Part shown: positions 1 through 10,442 of the stretch, piece after piece | Layout of the letters: each line of letters opens with the position of its first letter | Position numbering within the stretch: the first letter of the stretch is position 1 | Assembly: GCF_021155765.1 (NCBI RefSeq) | Contig: NC_060115.1 | Span: forward strand, 13,682,493 to 13,746,492 | DNA: 64,000 bases | DNA from: Diprion similis | Taxonomy: Eukaryota; Arthropoda; Insecta; Hymenoptera; Diprionidae | Reading direction: 5' to 3' | Translations under genes and position numbers: made by a program | Notes under the pieces: model-generated | The model's database searches: none | Seen by the model: the letters and a program-made list of their open reading frames with translations, nothing else | Told to the model about the DNA's origin: nothing

Positions 1-1168
1 CTATTATTTGACGAGTGTGAACTCCAATTGCTATTTGTTTGTGGATATCTATTATTATTGCTATTATAATTATACGAGGGCGGTGGAACACTCGTATTAG
101 GCAAATTAAAATTAGGAAAACTACTTATATTATTCTGATAACTATTAGGATATCGATAACTGTTTGATGCTTGTTGTTGAACGCCATATCCCTGGGGATC
201 AAAATTGTTTTGTTCATTTACTTATCCCATTTTAACATTTGAACCATAATCTTTATTACTGGAAAAATTTCTTCTCCTTTGTTCATTGTCTTTTTCTTCT
301 TGTATGACATCTAATTGTGACAAGGCAGTTTCAATCAGTACTGTTTTAGAAAAATCTATTGCTATCATTGATTCTTTAACACGATATGGCATTTGCTGTA
401 CAATACTATAATTAATTTCATAATCAGACATTTTTGGTTCAAAGTATTGTGCCTCTTTTACTTGCTTTAAATAATAATCTCGCAAATTACCATCGCTTTG
501 TTTAAATCTGCGCTGTGACCATCTGTTCTTTTCTCTAATTTGTATTGCGATTGAATAAAACTCTTGAATAAACGCTATTTTAAAACCGTCATAATTATTA
601 ATTCTACCTCTTCGTCCATCAATCCAAATTTTTGCTCTACCCTCCAACGCAGTTTGTACAACCCATATTTTCTGTTCCTCAGGTACATTTTTAACCGTAA
701 AATATTTTTCCAAGTCATTCACAAATTCACGCGGATTTGTATTATCTTCTCCAGAAAATTTAGGCAATTTAATATCAATATTGAAAGCTTGTAAACGATT
801 TATCAACCCACTAACAACTCTACCCTCTACGTCACCTTGTTGTGCTGCTTGCTGAGCTCGAGTACGATCAACTAAACGCTTTTGTTCCTCATTTTCAAGT
901 CGTAACCTGTTTAGTTCTGCGTTCAATTCGTCATAATCCTTTTTTCTCGCATGATTCTCTCCAGCTCCGCACGCTGCTCGTCTATTTTCTTTTTTTCCTG
1001 TTCTAATCGTTGCCGTTCCTCCTCCATCTTTTGACCGTTATCACGACCAGATTTCAAATTCTTTGGTGTCTTTGGAATTGCGCCTTGCGATTTTTGTTGT
1101 TTTTCGCCTCGATCCGTCGTATTTTTGGACCTAGTTTGAATTGGCGAATGAATAGTTTTACCCACCAT
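1..1168 (-). pseudogene. Gag of LTR retrotransposon A (broken, 3' end outside window)
   Basis: Retrotransposon capsid-type Gag on the minus strand, directly inside the 5' LTR and primer site of element A. It aligns along its length with the E1/E2 Gag: a TRSK-type N-terminus, a Glu/Gln-rich coiled-coil segment, then the NPxEF, KGRA and W-containing capsid core. Two lesions are visible. The first 81 codons end in another frame after an A-run near 940, so a 1-nt indel separates them from the rest (222-926). A TAA at 222-224 then interrupts an otherwise open frame that continues as an Asn/Gln/Tyr/Pro-rich tail to the window edge. No CCHC zinc knuckle is seen. Pol would lie to the left, outside the window. 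A dead or sequencing-damaged copy of a family related to E. Confidence 0.75.
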
Positions 1169-1229
1169 AAATGTTACGTTATGTTCTTATAAACTAATTA
1201 CAAAATTATGAGATGTCGAGCCTTTGAAA

Positions 1230-1241
1230 CGTTGGGCGCCA
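1230..1241 (-). other. Primer binding site of element A (tRNA-Lys type)
   Basis: On the minus strand TGGCGCCCAACG follows the LTR end after two bases. It is complementary to the 3' end of insect tRNA-Lys(CUU), as far as I know that sequence; homology stops after 12 nt. Confidence 0.7.
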
Positions 1242-1243
1242 AA

Positions 1244-1856
1244 TGTAACGATATTTATTGTTATTGGCTTTTGTGCGTTAAAATTATAAATACGTTAAGC
1301 CAAATCTACAATAATCAAGAAAATATATGTATGAATAAAAGAATAAATAAATAGAAATAAAAGGGACAGAGACGCGATGTAAAAGGGCAATAGCCAATCA
1401 AATTAAATATATTGTAAAAAAGATAAAAAAAATATATGTATAAATAAAAAATAAAATCATTCACACACACACATAAAAATAATGTAGAACAACACTTAAT
1501 GAAACATGAATGATTTTAAAAGAATGACACAGTTTCATTGGAATAATCCTTGTCTCGTTATAACTTATCTTTCGTTCTTGTCACCGTCTTGTGTCGTCGA
1601 GTCGGTCCGTATTATTTTTATTAATTAAAAATGTAAAATCCAACAGGATTGTCGAGATTATAATGTTTTTCGTAGATGATTGACTAAATGTTGAGTGCAC
1701 TCGAGATTATACAGTGAGGTTGCTTGTTCAAGCTTAAAATTGATAGTCGTGCTCTGTATGACGTCTATGGACCGACTGCCAATAGGCCGTGAACCTTAAC
1801 GTGTCGCACACATACACTTCAAAATTCGTTTCGTATATTACACCTAGGTTCTTATA
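1244..1856 (-). repeat. 5' LTR of element A
   Basis: The inner edge is TGTAACG on the plus strand, beside the primer site. The outer part contains blocks shared with the E LTRs (an AAGAACCT start, GAAGTGTATGTGTGCG, a CAGTCGGTCC block), which places the outer end at about 1856. There the expected terminal dinucleotide has decayed (TATAAG where E has TGTAAG). Length is about 613 bp against 596 bp in E. Confidence 0.65.
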
Positions 1857-2803
1857 CCTTCCACTGATATCGGCCAACCATCGACGAGTCTGGCGCTCTG
1901 ATATTCGAATCTCACAAGAGAGTGAATTGATATAATCTATACTTTCGATGTTGAACATAAACATTTAACGAGCCGTTGACGTTTACTAAATAACTTTCAG
2001 AGATTAGGTATAACAAGTTTTCACTGTTCAGGAGGTAAAGGTTCACATTATTCTGATTACACGTCATCGATTGATCAGTCAACGTACACGTCAATGAAAA
2101 TCATTCAATGATCACTCCAGTTACACATGACTACTATTAGGATGTGAAAGTATGAGAGAAAGAAGGTATAGAATTAATCCAAATGTTACATGCTTTCTCC
2201 CCGAGAAGATAACGACAGATGAAACAAAATGAAAAAAACATTGGGCTTACAAGTCTTTGTTTCGCAAAAAAAATATTTGCTCGTGTCGTAGCGTAGCAAC
2301 GCAACACGTTACTTCGTACTCGACCTCCAAAAACTCGAAGTAAATGTGACGCGATGTAGTCCTTGTATTCATCACAATCGTTATTGAAATAATCGTAATG
2401 CAATGTCATACGTACTGGGAACTGACGAGAGGAACAAATTCCATATTCGGAGCTACAACCGGTAATAACATCATCCCAATAATGGAAGACGCACCGATTT
2501 CATGGCGCGTGAAACGGACACTATACAGTGTATGTACAGTTATCATACACTTTTTTGTATGTAAATAAACCAAATATAATGTCAGATTTTATCAATTTTT
2601 TGAATCTCCGAACGATTTAAAATTTTATCGATTTCAGGGACACGCTTCAGGGAATAGGTAATTCCACTCGGTGATAGTGATGTGACTCCGACCTGAAGGC
2701 CGAAGCACAAATCAGTGGTTATCCAGTCAAAAGATTCTCACCTATAAAGTAATTGAGAAACTTCTGATTGGATAAACCGCAGATTTGAGTGATTTATTTG
2801 TAA
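1857..2803. other. Unassigned sequence, no gene recognised
   Basis: AT-rich flank of element A. Short ORFs of 60-90 codons occur on the minus strand but show no recognisable domain or codon pattern. Confidence 0.5.
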
Positions 2804-3557
2804 GGGGCCATTCATTAATTACGTAAGGGTGCCCAGGGGGAGGGGGGGTTAAGAAAATCTATACATGCCCTTATCATGGGGGGGGGGGGGGGGAAACCCA
2901 TTCTTACGTAATATTTTACAAGTCGAAATTTATTATTAAAAATCTATTTCTATTTCGGATGCTTAATGATTTTCTTCATTCCATAATGTGCACTTCGATT
3001 TACATTTTATTTTACAAATTTTTATTGTTTATTAAAATTTAAAAATCTTAAATATGTTCATTTTCATCCATTTCAAATGTCATAAATAATTATTATATTA
3101 TAATTAATTCTTCCTGCGCATCAATTTTATTTTAATCACTTGGAAAATATAAAATGATTCTTGTGTTATTCGTTTAAAGATTGTTTAACTGATTTATGTT
3201 TGTTCCCTTCAAGATTATTTATAAACTTACTTTTAATTATAATAATAATATTCCAAAAACTAGATAGTTATCTCATAATATAAAGATAATCTATACCTGA
3301 TAGCAATGATAAAGTATAACCTAAATTATCTGCTAAAAAATGAAAATCTTTGATTTACGTCAAACTGTGAGTTTTGGTGTAACTGATCCTTTTCTAACAA
3401 CGTTTTATTATTCAGAAAAACGAGATTGAATCTGACGTAGGAATAGGGAGGGGGGGGGGGGGGGGGGTTGAGAAATCTTATGTATCCTTACATGGGGGTA
3501 GGGGGGAGGGGGTCAAAAATCGTCAAAATCATCCTTACGTAGTTAATGAATGGCTCC
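2804..3557. mobile_element. PIF/Harbinger-like MITE, 754 bp
   Basis: The ends are GGGGCCATTCATTAATTACG and the inverted complement GGAGCCATTCATTAACTACG, about 24 bp of terminal inverted repeat with 2 mismatches. A 3-bp TAA stands on each side (2801-2803 and 3558-3560), the TWA target duplication expected of PIF/Harbinger. There is no coding capacity. Two long G runs lie just inside each end. Superfamily is inferred from TSD and TIR only. Confidence 0.65.
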
Positions 3558-3717
3558 TAATATGCTTGTCCGAATTTTGCTATTTCTAATATATGTTAAG
3601 AACATGACTATATTTCTTTACCAATACAGTTCTTGTATGAACTGCCACAAAAGAAATTGAGTGTTATTTATTTGTTATAAAATCTCAATACCAACAAAGG
3701 TTCAAAGTTACAGAAAA

Positions 3718-3721
3718 TATG
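3718..3721. other. Target-site duplication TATG, left copy of element B
   Basis: TATG directly precedes the 5' LTR, and the same TATG follows the 3' LTR at 8704-8707. Four bp is the normal Ty3/gypsy integrase footprint. Confidence 0.85.
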
Positions 3722-4048
3722 TGTAAAGAAAATCGCGACTCTCGTCTACTCGTATCGCCGCTTCTCTTACGGTTGCGATCTATGTTACCGACGTTAGGAG
3801 GAGGAAGACAGAAAGTAAACAGAACGAGAAAATCGCAGAGTAAAACCTGTAGGAATTAAAACTGTAAAAGGAAATACACCGATTGGAATAACAGCTTTAA
3901 ATGTTGTTTCTTTTGATTCTACAGGTAAGATTTAAGGAAATGAACCATATTGTACATAGTGTAAATAAAAAAAAACTTTTGATTCTACAGAGAAACGCAG
4001 TTGAGCCTTTATTCTAACCTCAAAACGGGATAAGAATAACATATTACA
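3722..4048 (+). repeat. 5' LTR of element B
   Basis: 327 bp, TGTAAAG to ATATTACA. It contains a 15-nt direct duplication (CTTTTGATTCTACAG, ending at about 3924 and 3990). The first copy is followed by GTAAG and the second by AGAAAC, so they resemble splice donor and acceptor contexts. Confidence 0.9.
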
Positions 4049-4077
4049 AAACAACATTTCTGCAAATATTTCAAAGG

Positions 4078-5208
4078 ATGGACAAACTAAGGTTTGATTT
4101 TAAGATGAGAGGATCGGCAGATGGGAAATCGACAATATTATGTCTGATCTCAATAGCCACAACAGATGGGTGCACCTACGGCGTGCCGGATGAATACCAG
4201 CCGACGAATTTACACGAGGAACTAACAACATCACAAGTATTTGCTAAGATAAAAAAGACACTAACAAAGAGGAACCAATATAGGAAAATCTGGATTACTC
4301 TAACAGAAGAATTAAGAAAAGTATACTTGGATGAAGAAGAAAATCTGCAGTTCGGAGATTACTATTTAGAGGAAATTACGGAAAAAGCAGTCGAGACCAC
4401 ACAAAGTACCGCAGATGAAACGATAAAAAAATTGTTGGAAAAAGTGCTCGAGGAAAAACAACAAAAATCTGAAGTCCAAAACTTGGCAAAAATAGCGAAA
4501 GACTTTACGATTGAAAAATTTGATGGGAAAAATTCGAACGCCCACCAATGGGTACAGGATTTTGAAAAAGAATGCGGACGATGCATGATCGTAGAAGACA
4601 GGAAAATAATTGAAATATTAAAATTTTTCCTGGAGAAAGCCGGTGTGGATTGGTACAGCCGTATGGTCTTGAAACTCACGGTGGAATCAGAATGGAGCAA
4701 GTGGAAAAGCAACTTTCGCGAAACCTTTGCCAATAAAGGGTGGTCTACAATTAGATACGCTCTGGCCTTTAAATATCAAGCAGGTCCCTTGCTGGATTAC
4801 GCTCTGAAGAAAGAAAAACTATTACTGGAGATAAGGAGATCCATAGACACCGAAACACTTATAGATCTTATAGCGGTCGGCTTACCAAACTACGTGTCGA
4901 ACAAAATAGACAGAGAAACTTTACAAGGAACTGAGGATCTCTACAACGAAATTGGCAAATTAGAACATCTGGTGGATAAAACAAGAATGGAAAGAAAAGA
5001 AAGGTATTTCGATAGGAAATCCACGAAAGTTGAAGAAAAAAAACCATGCCAAATCTGCGAAAGCGAGAAAAAAGGCAAGCGTTACCATCCGGAATCAACT
5101 TGTTGGTTTAGGGAAAAAAATGAAAAAAGTAAAAGGACCGAACAAATAAAAAGTGTCAATAATTCAGAGTTGGAAATAGAGCTAAACGGAAAAGATCCAA
5201 AAAACTAA
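4078..5208 (+). CDS. gag: Gag of element B
   Basis: 376-residue structural protein of the retrotransposon particle. The ATG at 4078 is the first in frame, 30 nt after the 5' LTR. The N-terminal 100 residues are not recognised. Residues about 140-300 show the helical gag core: a FDGKNSNAHQWVQDFEKE segment, then WYSR and FRETF. A single atypical zinc knuckle follows (CQIC, 9 residues, H, 4 residues, C; normally 4 residues before H). The frame ends with TAA at 5206-5208, immediately after a slippery heptamer, so Gag is the default product and Gag-Pol the frameshift product. Confidence 0.85.
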   Translation: MDKLRFDFKMRGSADGKSTILCLISIATTDGCTYGVPDEYQPTNLHEELTTSQVFAKIKKTLTKRNQYRKIWITLTEELRKVYLDEEENLQFGDYYLEEITEKAVETTQSTADETIKKLLEKVLEEKQQKSEVQNLAKIAKDFTIEKFDGKNSNAHQWVQDFEKECGRCMIVEDRKIIEILKFFLEKAGVDWYSRMVLKLTVESEWSKWKSNFRETFANKGWSTIRYALAFKYQAGPLLDYALKKEKLLLEIRRSIDTETLIDLIAVGLPNYVSNKIDRETLQGTEDLYNEIGKLEHLVDKTRMERKERYFDRKSTKVEEKKPCQICESEKKGKRYHPESTCWFREKNEKSKRTEQIKSVNNSELEIELNGKDPKN

Positions 5209-8200
5209 AAATAACACCATTAATAAAAATAAATTTACTACTAAATGACACACTTGTAGTTTCTGGAGTTTATGACTCGGGCTCAAACGTGTCACTGATT
5301 AATGCAAAATTGCTGAAGATAAAACAAAAAGACTCAGATACGATACAAATGGTAAATTTGAAAACTATTAATGGTGTAAAGAAGACGGAAGGTATGGTAA
5401 CACTAAAAATAAAAATCTACGATATTGAAAAAAGTATGGATGTCTTTATCGTGGATAACGAAAATTTCAATTATGATTTTTTAATCGGTCTAGATTGTAT
5501 CAAGAAATTCAAGTTAACCCAAGATGAAGATCTAAGGATCCTACAGGGCAACAACAAACAAATAAATGAGGATGCCCCAAAAAAAAAAAAAAAAGAAGAT
5601 ATAGAGAGAGAAAGGGTCGAAATTCCTGATGTACTAGGTAAAGAACCAGAAAACAAACCTGTGAACAAACACGAAGTAAATTTCAATGAACACATAAACC
5701 ATGAGGAATTTGAAATCTCAATAAATAACCTAAGTTCACAACAACAACTAGATATTGAAGAACTGATAGATAAATACAAATCAGTATTTGCGAAAGACAA
5801 GTATGACATTGGCAGGGTAAAAGACTATGAAGCTCATATTGATCTCACGGTAGACAGATACTGTTACAAACGCCCATATAGATGCACAATGGAAGATAGG
5901 AAAGAAATAGAAAACCAAATAGCAAAGCTATTGGAGAAAAATCTGATCGAGGAATCATGCAGCCCATTTGCTGCCCCGGTCACTCTGGCATATAAAAAAG
6001 AAGAGGGAAGAAGATCGAGACTATGTATAGACTTTAGAGACTTGAACAAAATCATTGTTCCTCAATCACAACCGTTCCCATTAATTGAAGATTTGATGGG
6101 TAAAACTGTAAATAGCAAGTACTTTACAACGTTGGACATCAATTCTGCATTTTGGTCGATCCCTCTGAAGATCCAAGACAGAGAAAAAACCGCATTTGCT
6201 ACACAGGAAGGTCACTACCAATGGACGTGCCTCCCATTTGGTCTAAAAACGGCTCCAGCGATCTTCCAAAGAATACTGAGCAATATTATACGGAGAAACA
6301 AGCTCTCTGGATTTGCGGTAAACTTCATAGACGACATCATAGTTTTTTCAAAAACTTTTGAAGAACACATCACGCATTTGTCGAGACTATTGAAGGCAAT
6401 ATCAACTGAAGGATTTAGACTGAAATTTTCAAAATGCAATTTCGCACAGAATCATGCAAATTACCTGGGTCACAGAATAGAAAATAACTCAGTCAAGCCT
6501 CTGAAGGATTATTTAACGGCCGTTAAGAATTTTCCAGCTCCGGAAACGAGAAAAAATATACGTCAATTTCTGGGAAAAATAAATTTTCACCACAAATTCA
6601 TACCACACATTGCAATAACTCTGGATCCACTTCACAACCTACTGAGGAAAGAAGTACCATTCAACTGGTCAGAAACTTGTCAAGAGGCATTTGACAAAAT
6701 AAAGACATTAATGTGTTCAGAACCAGTTTTGAAAATTTTCGATCCAGAAGCTGAAATTGACATCTACACAGACGCAAGCATTAAAGGAGTGGGAGCTGTA
6801 CTAAAACAAAAGGATGAAAATGGAAATAGTAAGCCAGTGGCTTATTTCTCAAAAAAATTAACTGAAACCCAAAAAAAAAGGAGAGCGATATACCTAGAAT
6901 GTTTGGCGATAAAAGAAGCCGTCAAATACTGGCAACATTGGTTAATGGGAAAAGAATTTACGATATATTCCGACCACAAACCCTTGGAACACATGAACAT
7001 AAAAGCCAGGACGGATGAAGAACTAGGGGATTTGACATACTACTTATCGCAATATAATATAAAAATAAAATATAACCCAGGGAAATTAAACCACGAAGCA
7101 GACTGCTTAAGCAGAAACCCGGTTCTGGAACCCTACGAGAATGCAGAGGATTTCTTGAAGGTAGTTAATCTAATTCATCTAGTAGATATAAAGAACGACC
7201 AACACAAAAATCTAAATAAACAACGAAAAGATACACTGACAATGAAAAATGAAATCTACTATAAAAAAACAAGAAAAAGAGAGAAAATCGTCCTATCGGA
7301 AGAGTTCAGTAGAAACCTAATAGAAAAAGTACACAAGACGTACTGTCACATCGGAAGAACTCAAACACTGAATAAAATAACACCGTTCTATACAGCGAAA
7401 AACCTCATAGCAAACATAAAAAAAATATGTGATAATTGTGAGATTTGTACTAAGAACAAATCAAGAAGAAAATCTAAATACGGTTTAATGTCCCACTTGG
7501 GTCCAGCGAAATATCCCTTTGAAATCGTATCCATTGACACGATTGGAGGTTTTGGCGGATCTCGGTCAACAAAGAAATATTTGCATCTTTTGGTGGACCA
7601 TTTCACGAGATACGCTTATATCTTGACATCAAGAAACCAAAATTCCAAGGACTTCATAAAATTAACCGAGATGGTGACACAAAGTTACAATATCAACATG
7701 ATACTAACGGATCAATATCCGGGCATAAATTCGAAAGAATTCAAAGAATTTCTGAAAGAGAAAAACACCAAAATGGTCTTTACCGCTGTTGATGCACCGT
7801 TTTCAAATGGCCTCAACGAAAGGTTAAACCAAACTTTAATTAACAAAATACGATGCGAAATAAACGAAAGTACGAAGAAAATCGCATGGACGACCATCGC
7901 ACAAAGGTGTGTAGAAAAGTATAACAAAACGGATCACACAATCACAAAATTCGCGCCAAAATACCTACTGGAAGGTGAAAATGTAAATATTCTACCGGAG
8001 GAATTAAAATCAAAAGGTACAAATGATGATCTGAAGAGAGATAGGAAACTAGCTTTGAGACACACGATCAAGTCACACAACTACAATAAAAGGAACTTTG
8101 ATCGGCATCGAAAAGAATTACAGTTAAAAATGGGAGACCGAGTCTACGTGGAAAATGGGAATCGACTAAATAGGAGAAAACTGGATGAACTGAGGGTCGG

Positions 8201-8321
8201 ACCATATAAAATACAAAAGAGGATATCAAATTCAATCTACGAAATCGACACTGGGCACAAGAAGTCGGAATCGAACCTCTTCCATATTACAAAGCTAACG
8301 CCAGTGTTAGATGAAAGCTGA
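5163..8321 (+). CDS. pol: Pol polyprotein of element B (PR-RT-RNase H-IN)
   Basis: Copies element RNA to DNA and integrates it. The frame is open from 5163 and lies -1 relative to gag; no good ATG precedes the protease, so translation most likely enters by frameshift at 5199-5205. Protease active site DSG lies at about 5274-5282. RT motifs: LCIDFRDLN, FTTLDINSAFWSIPL and the catalytic FIDD near 6324-6335 (F in place of the common Y). RNase H begins at the YTDAS aspartate near 6770. Integrase has an HHCC finger (H..H, CDNCEIC near 7430) and D, D, E residues in SIDTIGG, ILTDQYPG and LNERLNQ. The C-terminal basic segment ends at TAA-free ...LDES then TGA. No lesions seen. Confidence 0.9.
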   Translation, partial: FRVGNRAKRKRSKKLKITPLIKINLLLNDTLVVSGVYDSGSNVSLINAKLLKIKQKDSDTIQMVNLKTINGVKKTEGMVTLKIKIYDIEKSMDVFIVDNENFNYDFLIGLDCIKKFKLTQDEDLRILQGNNKQINEDAPKKKKKEDIERERVEIPDVLGKEPENKPVNKHEVNFNEHINHEEFEISINNLSSQQQLDIEELIDKYKSVFAKDKYDIGRVKDYEAHIDLTVDRYCYKRPYRCTMEDRKEIENQIAKLLEKNLIEESCSPFAAPVTLAYKKEEGRRSRLCIDFRDLNKIIVPQSQPFPLIEDLMGKTVNSKYFTTLDINSAFWSIPLKIQDREKTAFATQEGHYQWTCLPFGLKTAPAIFQRILSNIIRRNKLSGFAVNFIDDIIVFSKTFEEHITHLSRLLKAISTEGFRLKFSKCNFAQNHANYLGHRIENNSVKPLKDYLTAVKNFPAPETRKNIRQFLGKINFHHKFIPHIAITLDPLHNLLRKEVPFNWSETCQEAFDKIKTLMCSEPVLKIFDPEAEIDIYTDASIKGVGAVLKQKDENGNSKPVAYFSKKLTETQKKRRAIYLECLAIKEAVKYWQHWLMGKEFTIYSDHKPLEHMNIKARTDEELGDLTYYLSQYNIKIKYNPGKLNHEADCLSRNPVLEPYENAEDFLKVVNLIHLVDIKNDQHKNLNKQRKDTLTMKNEIYYKKTRKREKIVLSEEFSRNLIEKVHKTYCHIGRTQTLNKITPFYTAKNLIANIKKICDNCEICTKNKSRRKSKYGLMSHLGPAKYPFEIVSIDTIGGFGGSRSTKKYLHLLVDHFTRYAYILTSRNQNSKDFIKLTEMVTQSYNINMILTDQYPGINSKEFKEFLKEKNTKMVFTAVDAPFSNGLNERLNQTLINKIRCEINESTKKIAWTTIAQRCVEKYNKTDHTITKFAPKYLLEGENVNILPEELKSKGTNDDLKRDRKLALRHTIKSHNYNKRNFDRHRKELQLKMGDRVYVENGNRLNRRKLDELRVGPYKIQKRISNSIYEIDTGHKKSESNLFHITKLTPVLDES
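5199..5205 (+). promoter_or_regulatory. -1 ribosomal frameshift site A AAA AAC (element B)
   Basis: In the gag frame the codons read CCA AAA AAC TAA. The heptamer fits X XXY YYZ exactly, and a -1 slip there enters the pol frame before its first stop. This heptamer is one of the most efficient known retroviral slip sites. A strong stem downstream is not obvious in the AT-rich sequence that follows. Confidence 0.8.
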
Positions 8322-8362
8322 ACGACCGCTTTAAAACATCACGCGTAATCGTTCCACTTCGC

Positions 8363-8376
8363 GGGGGGGGGGGAGA
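8363..8376 (+). other. Polypurine tract of element B
   Basis: Eleven G followed by AGA directly abuts the 3' LTR start TGTAAAG; this is the plus-strand primer position. Confidence 0.8.
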
Positions 8377-8703
8377 TGTAAAGAAAATCGCGACTCTCGT
8401 CTACTCGTATCGCCGCTTCTCTTACGGTTGCGATCTATGTTACCGACGTTAGGAGGAGGAAGACAGAAAGTAAACAGAACGAGAAAATCGCAGAGTAAAA
8501 CCTGTAGGAATTAAAACTGTAAAAGGAAATACACCGATTGGAATAACAGCTTTAAATGTTGTTTCTTTTGATTCTACAGGTAAGATTTAAGGAAATGAAC
8601 CATATTGTACATAGTGTAAATAAAAAAAAACTTTTGATTCTACAGAGAAACGCAGTTGAGCCTTTATTCTAACCTCAAAACGGGATAAGAATAACATATT
8701 ACA
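8377..8703 (+). repeat. 3' LTR of element B
   Basis: 327 bp, read by eye as identical to 3722-4048. Followed by TATG at 8704-8707. Confidence 0.9.
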
Positions 8704-8707
8704 TATG

Positions 8708-9663
8708 TATATTCAGAAGCTATCTACTAATTTACGCTCCAGCTGTAAGCACCGATATATTACAGGCAAGGCAGTATACAGGTCCATTTTTATGCCTATA
8801 ACAATAATGTATAGTGTCATGTGATCACAAGGGTCGCATTTCAGGTCCAGATCCTTAGCGTACAATGCAAGTTCAAAAAATGATAATATGGTTTAGTATA
8901 TGAACTAAATTAATAAATTACCTCAAAATTGAATGAATACAATTACAGTTTTTACGTGAAAGCAATAAATATCTATCACTTGCGGTAATGGTATCACATT
9001 TATTATCTACAAATTATGTCAATTGTTAGCTACTCATTGCCGTGCGAATGAGTATTTCCAGGAGACGCCACGCGAAGGCCAATTGACTTGTTACTAGAGT
9101 TAGATTTTTATGAAGCATTGTTTTTTCTATGTGCTCAACTTTGGCAACAGTCATTTACGACTGAACAAATGCTCGCATGTAAGGACATTCTAGTAAACTG
9201 TCTCCCTGCATACGTAGTTGAGTATTCCTAATGTAATTCAATTGTGAGAATTATTATACTGCAACTGCCGTATACTAGTTCGTTAACCGCTCCGCAGAGC
9301 GACGAACTTGAGAATTCCGTACGCTAACCGCTCCGAAGAGCGAAGAGCGAAAGAAAAAAAAATTGGACAACTGGTGGTAGAAACGAAGAGCAAATAAAAG
9401 CTCGATTCGTAGATGAAAAGTGGTTCATTCAATATATTTATCATTCCAGTGGATACTTTGACGAATTCAACTCAATAACATATAATACGCCTTATCAAGA
9501 TTCATGCAAATAATCATTTCCTTCCGTAACGAAAGTGTCTTTTGTTTAATACTAGAGTACAAAGAATATTCATTAGATATTGAAAAGAATAAAAACTTTT
9601 GTATTAAAGTGAAAATGGTTCACACAAAGAAAGCTCTCTCGAAAATATGATTTTAAAACCTTC
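8708..9663. other. Unassigned sequence, no gene recognised
   Basis: No long ORF. Two copies of an AACCGCTCCG(C/A)AGAGCGA block at about 9286 and 9328 are the only visible structure. Confidence 0.5.
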
Positions 9664-10211
9664 CTACGCGCTTCGCAAATTCGTCAACTTTTGGGAAGGC
9701 TTCGGTTGTAAAGGACGGTTGACCTCATTTCGGTATTTTTCACCCAACCACTTCACGTCTTTGTTGATTTTTACCTTCATGAAGTAATATGCAAGTTGTC
9801 GGCGATGAGCACCGCACGTGCCATGGTCGAACCACCCGCTATATCTCCTGTGTACCGCAGTTTGTATGTAGGAGAACAAAAGATCTTGTGTGCTATACTT
9901 GTCTCTTACTTGCGGATAACCAGCATCGAAAACAGCATTCATTATGTGAAAAATGAATGATAACTGTTTCGTTGCTACGCACAGATTACCAAATTCTTTA
10001 GCGTCTTTAGTTTCATACGCTCTAAAGCATGTCAAGACCTGGCGTGGGTACTCGAGTATAGGACTCGATTCGATCAGTGACGTTCTGCATTGGTCACATT
10101 TCGTGAGCTCGATAGATCTCTTCGCAATGTAACCTGCCACGTATTCGACCGCAGATGCAACCAAGGTTTCATCAGTGGTGTGCGACGCATCTGCGTCAAC
10201 GACTATTCTAT
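9664..10211 (-). pseudogene. C-terminal fragment of a P-element/THAP9-like transposase
   Basis: About 183 codons on the minus strand. The diagnostic segment is VEYVAGYIAKR followed by a CDQC pair, then an L/F-rich helical region with a FIFHI stretch and a short basic end; this is the layout of the last part of P-element and THAP9-type transposases. The THAP DNA-binding domain, leucine zipper and most of the catalytic core are missing. Upstream (higher coordinates) the frame runs into an inverted-repeat arm with a TTTCAG splice-acceptor-like site, so this may be one exon of a broken copy. Family assignment rests on short motifs. Confidence 0.5.
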
Positions 10212-10442
10212 CTAGGCAAAAACATCTGAAATGTAAAAAAATCCGCCAAGTTACCGAAACCACAATCAAAATTGAAGAATAACTTAGATATTGCCGGTCT
10301 CTGTCGTGAAATCAGGAATGAACCCCAAGCTCTACGATATCTCAGCAAGTAGGTAGGTATACGTCGTGAAGTCGGACCTCGCTGTTTCGTGTAGTGATAT
10401 CGAAACATCATTCCAAGCGCTACGTACTTGGCGGGCACATTT
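10212..10442 (-). repeat. Inverted-repeat arm 1 next to the P-like fragment
   Basis: About 230 bp nearly identical to the reverse complement of 11443-11683, with about 1 kb between the arms. It carries a pyrimidine tract and CAG ahead of the transposase exon. Confidence 0.75.

Larger units (their letters stand above)
3722..8703 (+). mobile_element. Complete Ty3/gypsy LTR retrotransposon B (4982 bp)
   Basis: Two 327-bp LTRs that look identical base for base, TG...CA ends, a 4-bp TATG duplication, gag and pol in overlapping frames, and a G-rich polypurine tract. Both ORFs are undamaged. Together these indicate a very recent insertion that may still be mobile. There is no envelope gene. Placement in Ty3/gypsy follows from domain order PR-RT-RH-IN; I do not assign a clade. 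Confidence 0.9.
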
